The notes under the pieces are model-generated. The model did not search any database, had not been told where the DNA came from, and saw only the letters and a list, made by a program, of their open reading frames with translations. Positions 37,701 through 48,669 of a DNA stretch of 64,000 bases are shown here, in pieces. This stretch comes from Rutidosis leptorrhynchoides (lineage: Eukaryota > Streptophyta > Magnoliopsida > Asterales > Asteraceae). The DNA is taken from assembly GCF_046630445.1 (NCBI RefSeq), contig NC_092338.1, positions 223,642,501 to 223,706,500 on the forward strand, written 5' to 3'. Within the stretch, counting starts at the first letter, position 1, and each line of letters opens with the position of its first letter. A program made the position numbers and the translations under genes.

Positions 37701-39309
37701 TTCCCTTTTCTCCGTACACCATTAAGGGTTTTCCTTTTTCTCGTATAATGCGAATTGCATTTTTGTAACAAACGATCTCCGCTTTCACTTCTTTCAACCA
37801 GTCCATACCGATTATCACATCAAAACTCCCTAACTCTACTGGTATCAAATCAATCTTAAATGTTTCGCTAACCAGTTTAATTTCTTGATTCCGACATATA
37901 TTATCTGCTGAAATTAATTTACCATTTGCTAATTCGAGTAAAAATTTACTATCCAAAGGCGTCAATGGACAACTTAATTTAGCACAAAAATCTCTACTCA
38001 TATAGCTTCTATCCGCACCCGAATCAAATAAAACATAAGCAGATTTATTGTCAATAAGAAACGTACCCGTAACAAGCTCCGGGTCTTCCTGTGCCTCTGC
38101 CGCATTAATATTGAAAACTCTTCCACGGCCTTGTCCATTCGTGTTCTCCTGGTTCGGGCAATTTCTAATAATGTGGCCCAGTTTTCCACATTTATAACAA
38201 ACTACATTGGCATAACTTGCTCCGACACTACTTGCTCCGCCATTACTCATTCCGACACCATTTGTTCCTTTCGTTCTATTAACCCCTGGTCCGTAGACCT
38301 CACACTTCGCCGCGCTATGACCATTTCTTTTACACTTGTTGCAAAATTTGGTGCAGAACCCCGAGTGATTCTTTTCACACCTTTGGCATAGCTGCTTCTG
38401 ATTGTTGTTGTTGTTGCGGTTATTATTATTGTTAGGATGATTGTTGTAGTTGTTGTTGTTGTTGTTGTTGTTGTTGGGCCGTTTGTTGTAGTTGCGATTG
38501 ATGTTGCGATTGCTGGGATAATTGTTGCGATTATTGTTGTAATTGCTGTTGTTGTTGTATTGGTGATTCTTATCACCATTTTCCTCCCACTTTCTTTTGA
38601 CTTGCTTCACATTGGCCTCTTCAGCAGTCTGTTCTTTAATTCTTTCTTCAATTTGGTTAACGAGTTTGTGAGCCATTCTACATGCCTGTTGTATGGAGGC
38701 GGGCTCGTGTGAACTTATATCTTCTTGGATTCTTTCCGGTAATCCTTTCACAAACGCGTCGATCTTCTCTTCCTCATCTTCGAATGCTCCCGGACACAAT
38801 AGGCACAATTCTGTGAATCGTCTTTCGTACGTGGTAATATCAAATCCTTGGGTTCGTAACCCTCTAAGTTCTGTCTTGAGCTTATTGACCTCGGTTCTGG
38901 GACGGTACTTCTCGTTCATCAAGTGCTTGAATGCTGACCACGGTAGTGCGTACGCATCGTCTTGTCCCACTTGCTCTAGATAGGTATTCCACCATGTTAA
39001 CGCAGAACCTGTGAAGGTATGCGTAGCGTACTTTACTTTGTCCTCTTCAGTACACTTACTTATGGCAAACACCGATTCGACCTTCTCGGTCCACCGTTTC
39101 AATCCGATCGGTCCTTCGGTTCCATCAAATTCCAAAGGTTTGCAGGCAGTGAATTCTTTGTAGGTGCATCCTACACGATTTCCTGTACTGCTAGATCCAA
39201 GGTTATTGTTGGTATGTAGCGCAGCCTGTACTGCAGCTATGTTTGAAGCTAGAAAAGTACGGAATTCCTCTTCATTCATATTCACGGTGTGTCGAGTAGT
39301 CGGTGCCAT
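34738..39309 (-). CDS. Gag-pol polyprotein of Tekay element 2, intact
   Basis: A single ORF of 1523 residues from the Met of MAPTTRHTV; an ATG at 39345 adds 12 residues, but element 1 supports the inner one. Numbering from 39345: Gag core 60-230; Asn-rich stretch 264-315; zinc knuckles C335-C338-H343-C348 and C383-C386-H391-C396, plus a possible extra CxxC at 320-323; protease DSGA 441-444; reverse transcriptase 640-815 with FIDD 775-778; RNase H acids D924 and D985; integrase H1112-H1119-C1149-C1152 and catalytic D1182, D1243, E1279 (35 residues apart); GPF motif 1417-1419; chromodomain 1474-1525. It makes virus-like particles, copies the RNA and integrates, with targeting by the chromodomain (family knowledge). 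All catalytic residues are present. Confidence 0.95.
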   Translation of the reverse strand: MAPTTRHTVNMNEEEFRTFLASNIAAVQAALHTNNNLGSSSTGNRVGCTYKEFTACKPLEFDGTEGPIGLKRWTEKVESVFAISKCTEEDKVKYATHTFTGSALTWWNTYLEQVGQDDAYALPWSAFKHLMNEKYRPRTEVNKLKTELRGLRTQGFDITTYERRFTELCLLCPGAFEDEEEKIDAFVKGLPERIQEDISSHEPASIQQACRMAHKLVNQIEERIKEQTAEEANVKQVKRKWEENGDKNHQYNNNSNYNNNRNNYPSNRNINRNYNKRPNNNNNNNNNYNNHPNNNNNRNNNNNQKQLCQRCEKNHSGFCTKFCNKCKRNGHSAAKCEVYGPGVNRTKGTNGVGMSNGGASSVGASYANVVCYKCGKLGHIIRNCPNQENTNGQGRGRVFNINAAEAQEDPELVTGTFLIDNKSAYVLFDSGADRSYMSRDFCAKLSCPLTPLDSKFLLELANGKLISADNICRNQEIKLVSETFKIDLIPVELGSFDVIIGMDWLKEVKAEIVCYKNAIRIIREKGKPLMVYGEKGNTKLHLISNLKAQKLIRKGCYAVLAHVEKVQTEEKSINDIPVAKEFPDVFPKELPGLPPHRSVEFQIDLVPGAAPIARAPYRLALSEMKELQSQLQELLERGFIRPSTSPWRAPVLFVKKKDGTFRLCIDYRELNKLTIKNRYPLPRIDDLFDQLQGLSVYSKIDLRSGYHQMRVKEDDIPKTAFKTRYGHYEFMVMPFGLTNAPAVFMDLMNRVCGPYLDKFVIVFIDDILIYSKNDQEHGEHLRKVLEVLRKEELYAKFSKCAFWLEEVQFLGHIVNKEGIKVDPAKIETVEKWETPKTPKHIRQFLGLAGYYRRFIQDFSRIAKPLTALTHKGKKFEWNDEQEKAFQLLKKKLTTAPILSLPEGNDDFVIYCDASKQGLGCVLMQRTKVIAYASRQLKIHEQNYTTHDLELGAVVFALKTWRHYLYGVKSIIYTDHKSLQHIFNQKQLNMRQRRWIELLNDYDFEIRYHPGKANVVADALSRKDREPIRVKSMNIMIHNNLTTQIKEAQQGVLKEGNLKYEIPKGSEQHLNIREDGTRYRAERIWVPKFGDMREMVLREAHKTRYSIHPGTGKMYKDLKKHFWWPGMKADVAKYVGECLTCSKVKAEHQKPSGLLQQPEIPEWKWENITMDFITKLPRTASGFDTIWVIVDRLTKSAHFLPIREDDKMEKLARLYLKEVISRHGIPISIISDRDGRFISRFWQTLQQALGTRLDMSTAYHPQTDGQSERTIQTLEDMLRACVVDFGNSWDRHLPLAEFSYNNSYHSSIEMAPFEALYGRKCRSPICWSEVGDRQITGPEIIQETTEKIIQIQQRLKTAQSRQKSYADIKRKDIEFEIGEMVMLKVAPWKGVVRFGKRGKLNPRYIGPFKIIDRIGPVVYRLELPQQLAAVHNTFQVSNLKKCFAKEDLTIPLDEIQINEKLQFIEEPVEIMDREVKRLKQNKIPIVKVRWNARRGPEFTWEREDQMKKKYPHLFPEDSSTPSTA

Positions 39310-39441
39310 TTCCTTCAAAATAGTTAAATGGAACAAGTTAATCATACAGAATATTAAGAGTAGTTAATAGTATTTCGTAGCATAATATGAACTCATTTAT
39401 AAAAGCTTTTTCTTCATATTAGCGTTTTATAAGTTTAAATT

Positions 39442-39460
39442 CGGGTAGTACCTACCCGTT
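39442..39460 (-). promoter_or_regulatory. Internal PPT copy in a perfect hairpin, element 2
   Basis: Minus strand AACGGGTAGGTACT, identical to the 3' PPT, sits between the F-box ORF and gag. CGGGTAG and CTACCCG pair perfectly around a 3-nt loop. Element 1 is alignable on both sides of this spot and lacks the insert. Element 1 has its own 9-bp inverted repeat nearby (23382-23403). Confidence 0.6.
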
Positions 39461-39650
39461 AAGTTCATACTTAGTAGCTAATATACAATTCAACTACTAC
39501 AATTCTATATGAAAAACTGATTATAATAATATTTCGCGTTCAAACTTTTACACAATATTTTACAAACTTACAATACCGCTTATTTTACATATAGCATGAA
39601 ATATATCACACAATAAATTTGATACAAGATGGTTGTGAAGATAATTCTAG

Positions 39651-40334
39651 CTAGTACACAAGTCGTTCAGCAAAGGCAATAAAGACACGTAATTCATACG
39701 TCCAGAAACAAGTCATGCATTCTGGTTTTACTAGGATTACTTCCCATCCTTGGTCTTGTGGAACATAACCGTTATGGCCGTTGATAAGACAACGTGTTGT
39801 AACGTTGTCAAAGGGACGATGGTTACGTAATGTCCAACAGTCCCGTAACAATCTAAAAACCTCATTTCTTACCCCAATTACCGACTCCGTCACTTGTGGG
39901 AACGTTTTGTTTAATAGTTGTAGCCCGATGTTCTTGTTCTCACTTTGGTGAGAAGCGAACATTACTAATCCGTAAGCATAACATGCTTCTTTATGTTGCA
40001 TGTTAGCCGCTTTTTCTAAATCATGAAGTCCAATATTCGGATATATTGAGTCAAAATAATTTCTTAACCCATTGCGTAAAATAGCATTTGGGTTCCCCGC
40101 AATATATGCGTCAAAGTAAACACATCGTAACTTATGGATTTCTAAATTTGATATCCCCCATCTTTCGAACGAAAGCCTTTTATAAACCAAGGCATTCTTG
40201 GAACGTTCTTCGAATGTCTTACAAACTGATCTCGCCTTAAATAGTTGTGCCGAAGAATTCTGACCGACTCTAGACAAGATTTCATCAATCATGTCTCCAT
40301 GTAGGTCTCTTAAAATATTGGGTTGTCTATCCAT
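39651..40334 (-). CDS. F-box protein captured by the retrotransposon (227 aa)
   Basis: Residues 8-55 form an F-box (LHGDMIDEILSRVGQNSSAQ then VCKTFEE), close in pattern to plant F-box proteins of the At2g35280 type. Residues about 80-145 resemble Sel1-like helical repeats (NAILRNGLRNYF, GLHDLEKAANMQHKEACYAYG). The C-terminus has C206-x2-C209 followed by FWTYEL, as that family does. F-box proteins bind SKP1 and bring substrates to SCF ubiquitin ligases. The ORF lies on the element's sense strand between the acidic ORF (138 bp upstream) and gag, inside both LTRs. Start context AAAATGG is strong. No intron is evident. Element 1 lacks it. Whether it is translated from the element's RNA or serves the element is not known. 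Confidence 0.82.
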   Translation of the reverse strand: MDRQPNILRDLHGDMIDEILSRVGQNSSAQLFKARSVCKTFEERSKNALVYKRLSFERWGISNLEIHKLRCVYFDAYIAGNPNAILRNGLRNYFDSIYPNIGLHDLEKAANMQHKEACYAYGLVMFASHQSENKNIGLQLLNKTFPQVTESVIGVRNEVFRLLRDCWTLRNHRPFDNVTTRCLINGHNGYVPQDQGWEVILVKPECMTCFWTYELRVFIAFAERLVY

Positions 40335-40472
40335 TTTGTGTTTTTATACTGTAAAATAGACAAGAGTTAGATTCATAAAAAAAAATACTTATTAATACAA
40401 GCAATTTTTACATATATCATAAAGCATAAGCACACTATATTACATATATTACACCACACGAATACAACTATC

Positions 40473-41087
40473 TTATTCCGACTCGCTTGTTTCTTCTTCT
40501 TCGGTTTTGGTTCGTTTTGCCAAGTTTCTAGGGATATATGATGTTCCCCTAATACGAGCCGTTATTTTCCACATTGGTTTAGAAAAACCTGGTGGTTTCG
40601 AGGTTCCCGGGTCATTGTTACAACTTAAGGACTTCGGGGGTTGACGATACATATAAAGTTCATCGGGGTTGGAATTAGATTTCTCTATTTTTATGCCCTT
40701 TCCCTTATTATTTTCTTTTGCCTTTTTAAATTCAGTTGGGGTAATTTCTATAACATCATCGGAATTCTCGTCGGAATCCGATTCATCGGAGAATTGGTAA
40801 TCCTCCCAATATTTTGCTTCCTTGGCGGAAACACCATTGACCATAATTAACCTTGGTCGGTTGGTTGAGGATTTTCTTTTACTTAACCGTTTTATTATTT
40901 CCCCCACCGGTTCTATTTCTTCATCCGGTTCCGATTCTTCTTCCGGTTCCAATTCTTCTTCCGGTTCCGACTCTTCTTCCGGTTCCTCTTCGGGAACTTG
41001 TGAATCAGTCCACGAATCATTCCAATTTACATTTGACTCTTCATTATTATTAGGTGAGTCAATGGGACTTGTTCTAGAGGTAGACAT
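40473..41087 (-). CDS. Acidic upstream ORF of Tekay element 2 (204 aa)
   Basis: First ORF after PBS and leader. It has a Ser/Asn-rich start, WTDSQVP, a repeat of Glu/Pro/Ser/Asp at residues 32-61, a basic patch KRLSKRK (66-72, possible nuclear signal), a second acidic stretch with DDVIEIT, and the C-terminal block WKITARI...LAKRT (173-193). Element 1's ORF (23618-24091) shares WxDSQxP, the acidic repeat, V(I/V)EIT and (K)xTARI...LAxRT. The same protein is thus kept in two elements of different age. No known family is recognised. Disorder and PEST-like content suggest a short-lived or chaperone-like protein; this is inference. The ATG is in a GATAGATG context shared with element 1. Confidence 0.7.
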   Translation of the reverse strand: MSTSRTSPIDSPNNNEESNVNWNDSWTDSQVPEEEPEEESEPEEELEPEEESEPDEEIEPVGEIIKRLSKRKSSTNRPRLIMVNGVSAKEAKYWEDYQFSDESDSDENSDDVIEITPTEFKKAKENNKGKGIKIEKSNSNPDELYMYRQPPKSLSCNNDPGTSKPPGFSKPMWKITARIRGTSYIPRNLAKRTKTEEEETSESE

Positions 41088-41197
41088 CTATCACATAATA
41101 TCAAACGCATTAAGAGATTAATATATCACATAATATTCACATGTTAAAAATATATAGTTTCCAACAAAATTTGTTAAGCAATCATTTTTCAAGTAAA

Positions 41198-41228
41198 CAC
41201 GGTCGAAGTCCGGACTCACTAATGCATC
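41198..41228 (-). promoter_or_regulatory. Conserved leader motif (element 2)
   Basis: Third copy of the motif seen at 10743-10773 and 24202-24231, one base different in the core (CCGGACTTCGACCGTG). Confidence 0.6.
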
Positions 41229-41282
41229 CTAACAAACTCGATAAGACACACTAATGCAAAATTCTGGTTCTCTAAGACCAAC

Positions 41283-41294
41283 GCTCTGATACCA
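41283..41294 (-). promoter_or_regulatory. Primer-binding site of element 2
   Basis: Minus strand TGGTATCAGAGC, the initiator tRNA-Met complement, two bases after the LTR. Confidence 0.9.
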
Positions 41295-41296
41295 AC

Positions 41297-44200
41297 TGAA
41301 ATGTCCCGTTCTTATTGATTAAAAACGTTCCATATTAATTGATTTCGTTGCGAGGTTTTGACCTCTATATGAGACGTTTTTCAAAGACTGCATTCATTTT
41401 TAAAACAAACCATAACCTTTATTTCATAAATAAAGGTTTAAAAAGCTTTACGTAGATTATCAAATAATGATAATCTAAAATATCCTGTTTACACACGACC
41501 ATTACATAATGGTTTACAATACAAATATGTTACATCGAAATCAGTTTTCTTGAATGCAGTTTTTACACAATATCATACAAACATGGACTCCAAATCTTGT
41601 CCTTATTTTAGTATGCAACAGCGGAAGATCTTAATATTCACCTGAGAATAAACATGCTTTAAACGTCAACAAAAATGTTGGTGAGTTATAGGTTTAACCT
41701 ATATATATCAAATCGTAACAATAGACCACAAGATTTCATATTTCAATACACATCCCATACATAGAGATAAAAATCATTCATATGGTGAACACCTGGTAAC
41801 CGACATTAACAAGATGCATATATAAGAATATCCCCATCATTCCGGGACACCCTTCGGATATGATATAAATTTCGAAGTACTAAAGCATCCGGTACTTTGG
41901 ATGGGGTTTGTTAGGCCCAATAGATCTATCTTTAGGATTCGCGTCAATTAGGGTGTCTGTTCCCTAATTCTTAGATTACCAGACTTAATAAAAAGGGGCA
42001 TATTCGATTTCGATAATTCAACCATAGAATGTAGTTTCACGTACTTGTGTCTATTTTGTAAATCATTTATAAAACCTGCATGTATTCTCATCCCAAAAAT
42101 ATTAGATTTTAAAAGTGGGACTATAACTCACTTTCACAGATTTTTACTTCGTCGGGAAGTAAGACTTGGCCACTGGTTGATTCACGAACCTATAACAATA
42201 TATACATATATATCAAAGTATGTTCAAAATATATTTACAACACTTTTAATATATTTTGATGTTTTAAGTTTATTAAGTCAGCTGTCCTCGTTAGTAACCT
42301 ACAACTAGTTGTCCACAGTTAGATGTACAGAAATAAATCGATAAATATTATATTGAATCAATCCACGACCCACTGTATACGTATCTCAGTATTGATCACA
42401 ACTCAAACTATATATATTTTGGAATCAACCTCAACCCTGTATAGCTAACTCCAACATTCACATATAGAGTGTCTATGGTTGTTCCGAAATATATATAGAT
42501 GTGTCGACATGATAGGTCGAAACATTGTATACGTGTCTATGGTATCTCAAGATTACATAATATACAATACAAGTTGATTAAGTTATGGTTGGAATAGATT
42601 TGTTAACAATTTTCACGTAGTTAAAATGAGAAAAATTATCCAATCTTGTTTTACCCATAACTTCTTCATTTTAAATCCGTTTTGAGTGAATCAAATTGCT
42701 ATGGTTTCATATTGAACTCTATTTTATGAACCTAAACAGAAAAAGTATAGTTTTATAGTCGGAAAAATAAGTTACAAGTCATTTTTGTAAAGGTAGTCAT
42801 TTCAGTCGAAAGAACGACGTCTAGATGACCATTTTAGAAAACATACTTCCACTTTGAGTTTAATCATAATTTTTGGATATAGTTTCATGTTCATAATAAA
42901 AATCATTTTCTCAGAATAACAACTTTAAAATCAAAGTTTATCATAGTTTTTAATTAACTAACCCAAAACAGCCCGCGGTGTTACTACGACGGCGTAAATC
43001 CGGTTTTACGGTGTTTTTCGTGTTTCCAGGTTTTAAATCATTAAGTTAGCTTATCATATAGATATATAACATGTGTTTAGTTGATTTTAAAAGTCAAGTT
43101 AGAAGGATTAACTTTTGTTTGCGAACAAGTTTAGAATTAACTAAACTATGTTCTAGTGATTACAAGTTTAAACCTTCGAATAAGATAGCTTTATATGTAT
43201 GAATCGAATGATGTTATGAACATCATTACTACCTTAAGTTCCTTGGATAAACCTACTGGAAAAGGGAAAAGTGGATCTAGCTTCAATGGATCCTTGGATG
43301 GCTCGAAGTTCTTGAAGCAGAATCATGACACGAAAACAAGTTCAAGTAAGATCATCACTTGAAATAAGATTGTTATAGTTATAGAAATTGAACCAAAGTT
43401 TGAATATGATTATTACCTTGTATTAGAATGATAACCTACTGTAAGAAACAAATATTTCTTGAGGTTGGATGATCACCTTACAAGATTGGAAGTGAGCTAG
43501 CAAACTTGAAAGTATTCTTGATTTTATGAAACTAGAACTTTTGGAATTTATGAAGAACACTTAGAACTTGAAGATAGAACTTGAGAGAGATCAATTAGAT
43601 GAATAAAATTGAAGAATGAAAGTTTTTGTAGGTGTTTTTGGTCGTTGGTGTATGGATTAGATATAAAGGATATGTAATTTTGTTTTCATGTAAATAAGTC
43701 ATGAATGATTACTCATATTTTTGTAATTTTATGAGATATTTCATGCTAGTTGTCAAATGATGGTTCCCACATGTGTTAGGTGACTCACATGGGCTGCTAA
43801 GAGCTGATCATTGGAGTGTATATACCAATAGTACATACATCTAAAAGCTGTGTATTGTACGAGTACGAATACGGGTGCATACGAGTAGAATTGTTGATAA
43901 AACTGAACGAGGATGTAATTGTAAGCATTTTTGTTAAGTAGAAGTATTTTGATAAGTGTATTGAAGTCTTTCAAAAGTGTATAAATACATATTAAAACAC
44001 TACATGTATATACATTTTAACTGAGTCGTTAAGTCATCGTTAGTTGTTACATGTAAGTGTTGTTTTGAAACCTTTAGGTTAACGATCTTGTTAAATGTTG
44101 TTAACCCAATGTTTATAATATCAAATGAGATTTTAAATTATTATATTATCATGATATTATCATGTATGAATATCTCTTAATATGATATATATACATTAAA

Positions 44201-44548
44201 TGTCTTTACAACGATAATCGTTACATATATGTCTCGTTTAAAAATCATTAAGTTAGTAGTCTTGTTTTTACATATGTAGTTCATTGTTAATATACTTAAT
44301 GATATGTTTACTTATCATAGTATCATGTTAACTATATATATATCCATATATATGTCATCATATAGTTTTTACAAGTTTTAACGTTCGTGAATCACCGGTC
44401 AACTTGGGTGGTCAATTGTCTATATGAAACATATTTCAATTAATCAAATCTTAACAAGTTTGATTGCTTAACATGTTGGAAACATTTAATCATGTAAATA
44501 TCAATCTCAATTAATATATATAAACATGGAAATGTTCGGGTCACTACA
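41297..44548 (-). repeat. 5' LTR of element 2 (3252 bp)
   Basis: Nearly identical to 31452-34702. Hairpin 41667-41680, palindrome 44210-44222. Followed by the right target duplication TCCAC at 44549-44553. Confidence 0.93.
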
Positions 44549-44662
44549 TCCACCCGGTGAGTTATATTAAAACTGAAGAGATATGTAATTGGAGTACAAT
44601 AATATCGTAAGCATAAAAGTAGTGATAATAAAAGGTAGATGGCGGAAAGAAATCACCAAAAA

Positions 44663-44959
44663 GGTGCTGTTTATTTTTTAAGATATTTTTGTTTTAAGAT
44701 CTGCGGACCATGTCTGTAGAGAAAATGTGACTTGAAGGTCTGTATGCTTGAATAGTAAAGACCGTTTGTTTTAATGTCTACAAAATAGCTTAATCATGTC
44801 TGCAACATTTAGATGCATTTATAAGTCTGCGAGTTTGCAGAAATAATAAGATATTTTATCTTATATTTTCAGATAAACAAATAGTCTGTAGTGAAAAATA
44901 TATCCGAGCGCGCAAACATAAGACATAATAAGATCGGCAGACGAAAAACAAACGACACC
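44663..44959. mobile_element. Candidate MITE (about 297 bp)
   Basis: The left end GGTGCTGTTTATTTTTT and the reverse complement of the right end GGTGTCGTTTGTTTTT are imperfect terminal inverted repeats, like PIF/Harbinger-type MITEs. Three-base flanks are AAA and TAA, so a TTA/TAA-type duplication is not clean. No ORF inside. The bases between element 2 and this (44554-44662) hold nothing recognisable. Confidence 0.4.
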
Positions 44960-44969
44960 TAAGTCTTTA

Positions 44970-45194
44970 TATTACAAAATTTGAGTAGACAAAACTTTTG
45001 CAATCTCATTAAGTTACTTAATTGCTTTGAAAAGGTGTCGGGCCTTAAAATCGATTTTCATGAAAGTCTTATCTTTGGCTTAGGTGTGATAAAGAAAGAA
45101 GTTGATCGAATGGCCCTTCGTGTTGGATGTAAAGTTGGCGAGTTCCCTTTTACTTACTTAGGGTTACTTATTGGGCGTAATATGAGTCGACTAG
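44970..45194 (+). pseudogene. LINE reverse transcriptase C-terminal part, 5' segment
   Basis: Reads NLIKLLNCFEKVSGLKIDFH and FPFTYLGLLIGRNMSRL, the conserved region after the RT catalytic core in plant L1-type LINEs. Truncated on the left near 44970 and cut at 45194 by the solo LTR. Continues at 48670. Confidence 0.75.
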
Positions 45195-48100
45195 TGTAGT
45201 GACCCGAACTTTTCCATGTTTATATATATTAATTGAGATTGATATTTACATGACTAAATGTTTCCAACGTGTTAAGCAATCAAACTTGTTAAGACTTAAT
45301 TAAATGAAATAAGTTTCATATAGACAATTGATCACCCATGTTGACCGGCGATTCACGAACGTTACAAAATTGTAAAAACTACATGTTGTGGTATATATAT
45401 AGACATATATATATGGTTGACATAAGATTATGATGAGTAAGTATCGCACTAAGTATATTAACAATGTGTGATATACATAAGAAATGAGATTACTAAGTTA
45501 AGAAACTCGAAATGATATATATAACGATTATCGTTATGATAACGTCTACTAAATACATATGTATCATATTAAGATATTAATACACTATATTTAACATGAT
45601 AAAATGATATTTAAATATATCATTAAGTGTGTTAACAATGAACTACATATGTAAAAACAAGACTACTAACCCAAGAATTACGAAACGAGTCTTATATGTA
45701 ACGATTATCGTTGTAACGATATTTTAATGTATATATCATATTAATAGATATTCATACGTCATAATATCATGATAATATAATAATTTAACATCTCATTTGA
45801 TATAATAAACATTGGGTTAACAACATTAATTGAGATCGTTAACTTAAAGGTTACAAAACAACACTTACATGTAACGACTAACGAAGACTTAATGACTCCA
45901 TTAGAATGTATATACATGTTGTGTTTTTATATGTATTCTTACACTTTTGAAAGACTTCAAGAGACATCAAAATACTTCTACTTAACAAAAATGCTTACAA
46001 TTACATCCTCGTTCAGTTTCATCAACAATTCTACTCGTATGCACTCTTATTCGTACTCGTACAATACACAGCTTTTAGATGTATGTACTATTGGTATATA
46101 CACTCCAATGATCAGCTCTTAGCAGCCCATGTGAGTCACCTAACACATGTGGGAACCATCATTTGGCAACTAGCATGAAATATCTCATAAAATTATAAAA
46201 ATATGAGTAATCATTCATGACTTATTTACATGAAAACAAAATTACACATCCTTTATATCTAATCCATATACCAATGACCAAAAACACCTACAAACACTTT
46301 CATTCTTCAATTTTCTTCATCTGAGTGATATCTCTCAAGTTCTATCTTCAAGTTCTAAGTGTTCTTCATAAATTTCATAAGTATAGTTTCATAAAAATCA
46401 TGAATACTTCCAAGTTTGCAAGTCTACTTCCAAGCTTGCAAGTCTACTTCCAAGCTTTCTAATCCATTCCAAGTAATCATCTAAGATCAAGGAACCTTTG
46501 TTATTTATAGTAGGCTATCTTTCTAATTCTAGGTAATATTCATATTCAAACTTTGATTCAATTTCTACAACTATAACAATCTTATTTCGAGTGAAAATCT
46601 TACTTGAATTGTTTTCGTGTCATGATTCTGTTTCAAGAACTTTCAAGCCATCCAAGGATCCTTTGAAGCTAGATCCATTTTTCTCATTTCCAGTGATTTT
46701 ATCCAGAAAACTTGAGGTAGTAATGATGTTCATAACATCATTCGATTCATACATATAAAGCTATCTTATTCGAAGGTTTAAACTTGTAATCACTAGAACA
46801 TAGTTTAGTTAATTCTAAAGTTGTTCGCAAACAAAAGTTAATCCTTCTAACTTGACTTTTAAAATCAACTAAACACATGTTCTATATCTTTATGATATGC
46901 TAACTTAATGATTTAAAACCTGGAAACACGATGAACACCATAAAATCGGATATACGCCGTCGTAGTGAAACCGGGGGCTGTTTTGGTTTGGATAATTAAA
47001 AACTATGATAACTTTGATTTAAAAGTTGTTCTTCTGGGAAAATGATTTTTCTTATGAACATGAAACTATATCCAAAAATCATGGTTAAAATCAAAGTGGA
47101 AGTATGTTTTCCAAAATGGTCATCTAGACGTCGTTCTTTCGACTGAAATGACTACCTTTACAAAAACGACTTGTAACCTGTAATTCAGACTATAAACTTA
47201 TACTTTTTCTGTATAGATTCATAAAGTTAAGTTCAATATTAAACCATAGCAATTTGATTCACTCAAAACGGATTTAAAATGAAGAAGTTATGTTTAAAAC
47301 AAGATTGGTTATTTTTGCTTGTTGTAGCTACGTGAAAATTGGTAACAAATCTATATTAATCATATCCTAGATAACTTATATTGTATTATACATGTATTCT
47401 AATATATTATGTAATCTTGGGATACCATAGACACGTATGCAAATATTTTGACATATCATATCGACCCATCTATATATATTATTTGGAACAACCATAGACA
47501 CTCTATATGCAGTAATGTTGGAGTTAGCTATACAGGGTTGAGGTTGATTCCAAAAATATATATAGTTTGAGTTGTGATCTAGCCTGAGACGTGTATACAC
47601 TGGGTCGTGGATTGATTCAAGATAATATATATCGATTTATTCTGTACATCTAATTATGGACAACTAGTTGTAAGTTACTAACAAGGACAGCTGACTTAAT
47701 AAACTTAAAACAGTAAAACGTATTAAAAATGTTGTAAATATATTTTGAACATACTTTGATATATATGTACATATTTGTTATAGGTTCGTGAATCGACCAG
47801 TGGCCAAGTCTTACTTCCCGACGAAGTAAAAATCTGTGAAAGTGATTTATAGTTCCACTTTTAAAATCTAATATTTTGGGATGAGAATACATGCAGGTTT
47901 TATAAATGATTTACAAAATAGACACAAGTACGTGAAACTACATTCTATGGTTGAATTATCGAAATCGAATATGCCCCTTTTTATTAAGTCTGGTAATCTA
48001 AGAATTAGGGAACAGACACCCTAATTGACGTGAATCCTAAAGATAGATCTATTGGGCCTAACAAACCCCATCCAAAGTACCGGATGCTTTAGTACTTCGA

Positions 48101-48664
48101 AATTTATATCATATCCGAAGGGTGTCCCGGATTGATGGGGATATTCTTATATATGCATCTTGTTAATGTCGGTTCACCATATGAATGATTTTTATCTCTA
48201 TGTATGAGATGTATATTGAAATATGAAATCTTGTGGTCTATTATTATGATTTGATAATATATAGGTTAAACCTATAACTCACCAACATTTTTGTTGACGT
48301 TTTAAGCATGTTTATTCTCAGGTGATTATTAAGAACTTCCGCTGTTGCATACTAAAATAAGGACAAGATTTGGAGTCCATGCTTTTATGATATTATGTAA
48401 AAACTGCATTCAAGAAACTTATTTTTGATGTAATATATTCTTATTGTAAACCATTATGTAATGGTCGTGTGTAAACGGTATATTTTAGATTATCATTATT
48501 TGCTAATCTACGTAATGCTTTTAAACCTTTATCGATAAAATAAAGGTTATGGTTGTTTTAAAAATGAATGCAGTCTTTGAAAAACGTCTCATATAGAGGT
48601 CAAAACCTCGCGACGAAATCAATTAATATGGAATGTTTATAATCAATATGAACGGGACATTTCA
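45195..48664 (+). mobile_element. Solo Tekay LTR with target duplication ACTAG
   Basis: Begins TGTAGTGACCCGAAC and ends GGGACATTTCA with no internal region. ACTAG at 45190-45194 and 48665-48669 is a perfect duplication. It is related to the element 2 LTR in opposite orientation but about 220 bp longer, mostly because a U3 unit of about 177 bp is duplicated (palindromes at 45523-45535 and 45700-45712). Hairpin 48283-48296, U3 motif 45349-45360. It formed by LTR-LTR recombination removing the body. Confidence 0.92.
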
Positions 48665-48669
48665 ACTAG

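Larger units (their letters stand above)
31452..44548 (-). mobile_element. Tekay-type Ty3/gypsy element 2, intact, carrying an F-box gene
   Basis: A 13,097-bp element with LTRs of 3251 and 3252 bp, a perfect 5-bp target duplication, PBS, PPT and uninterrupted gag-pol. Minus-strand order: 5' LTR, PBS, leader motif, acidic ORF (40473-41087), F-box ORF (39651-40334), internal PPT copy, gag-pol (34738-39309), PPT, 3' LTR. The two LTRs differ at about two to three dozen sites by eye (near 99 percent identity), so insertion is fairly recent. The chromodomain and polyprotein match the Tekay/Del chromoviruses. It appears competent in all parts I can see. Confidence 0.93.

Noticed and set aside
38247-38579. 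Thr-rich ORF overlapping gag of element 2
   Set aside because: Off-frame shadow of the Asn-rich Gag stretch.
39651-40334. F-box ORF as an ordinary host gene at this locus
   Set aside because: It lies inside one LTR pair with perfect target duplication, between the acidic ORF and gag, so it moved with the element.
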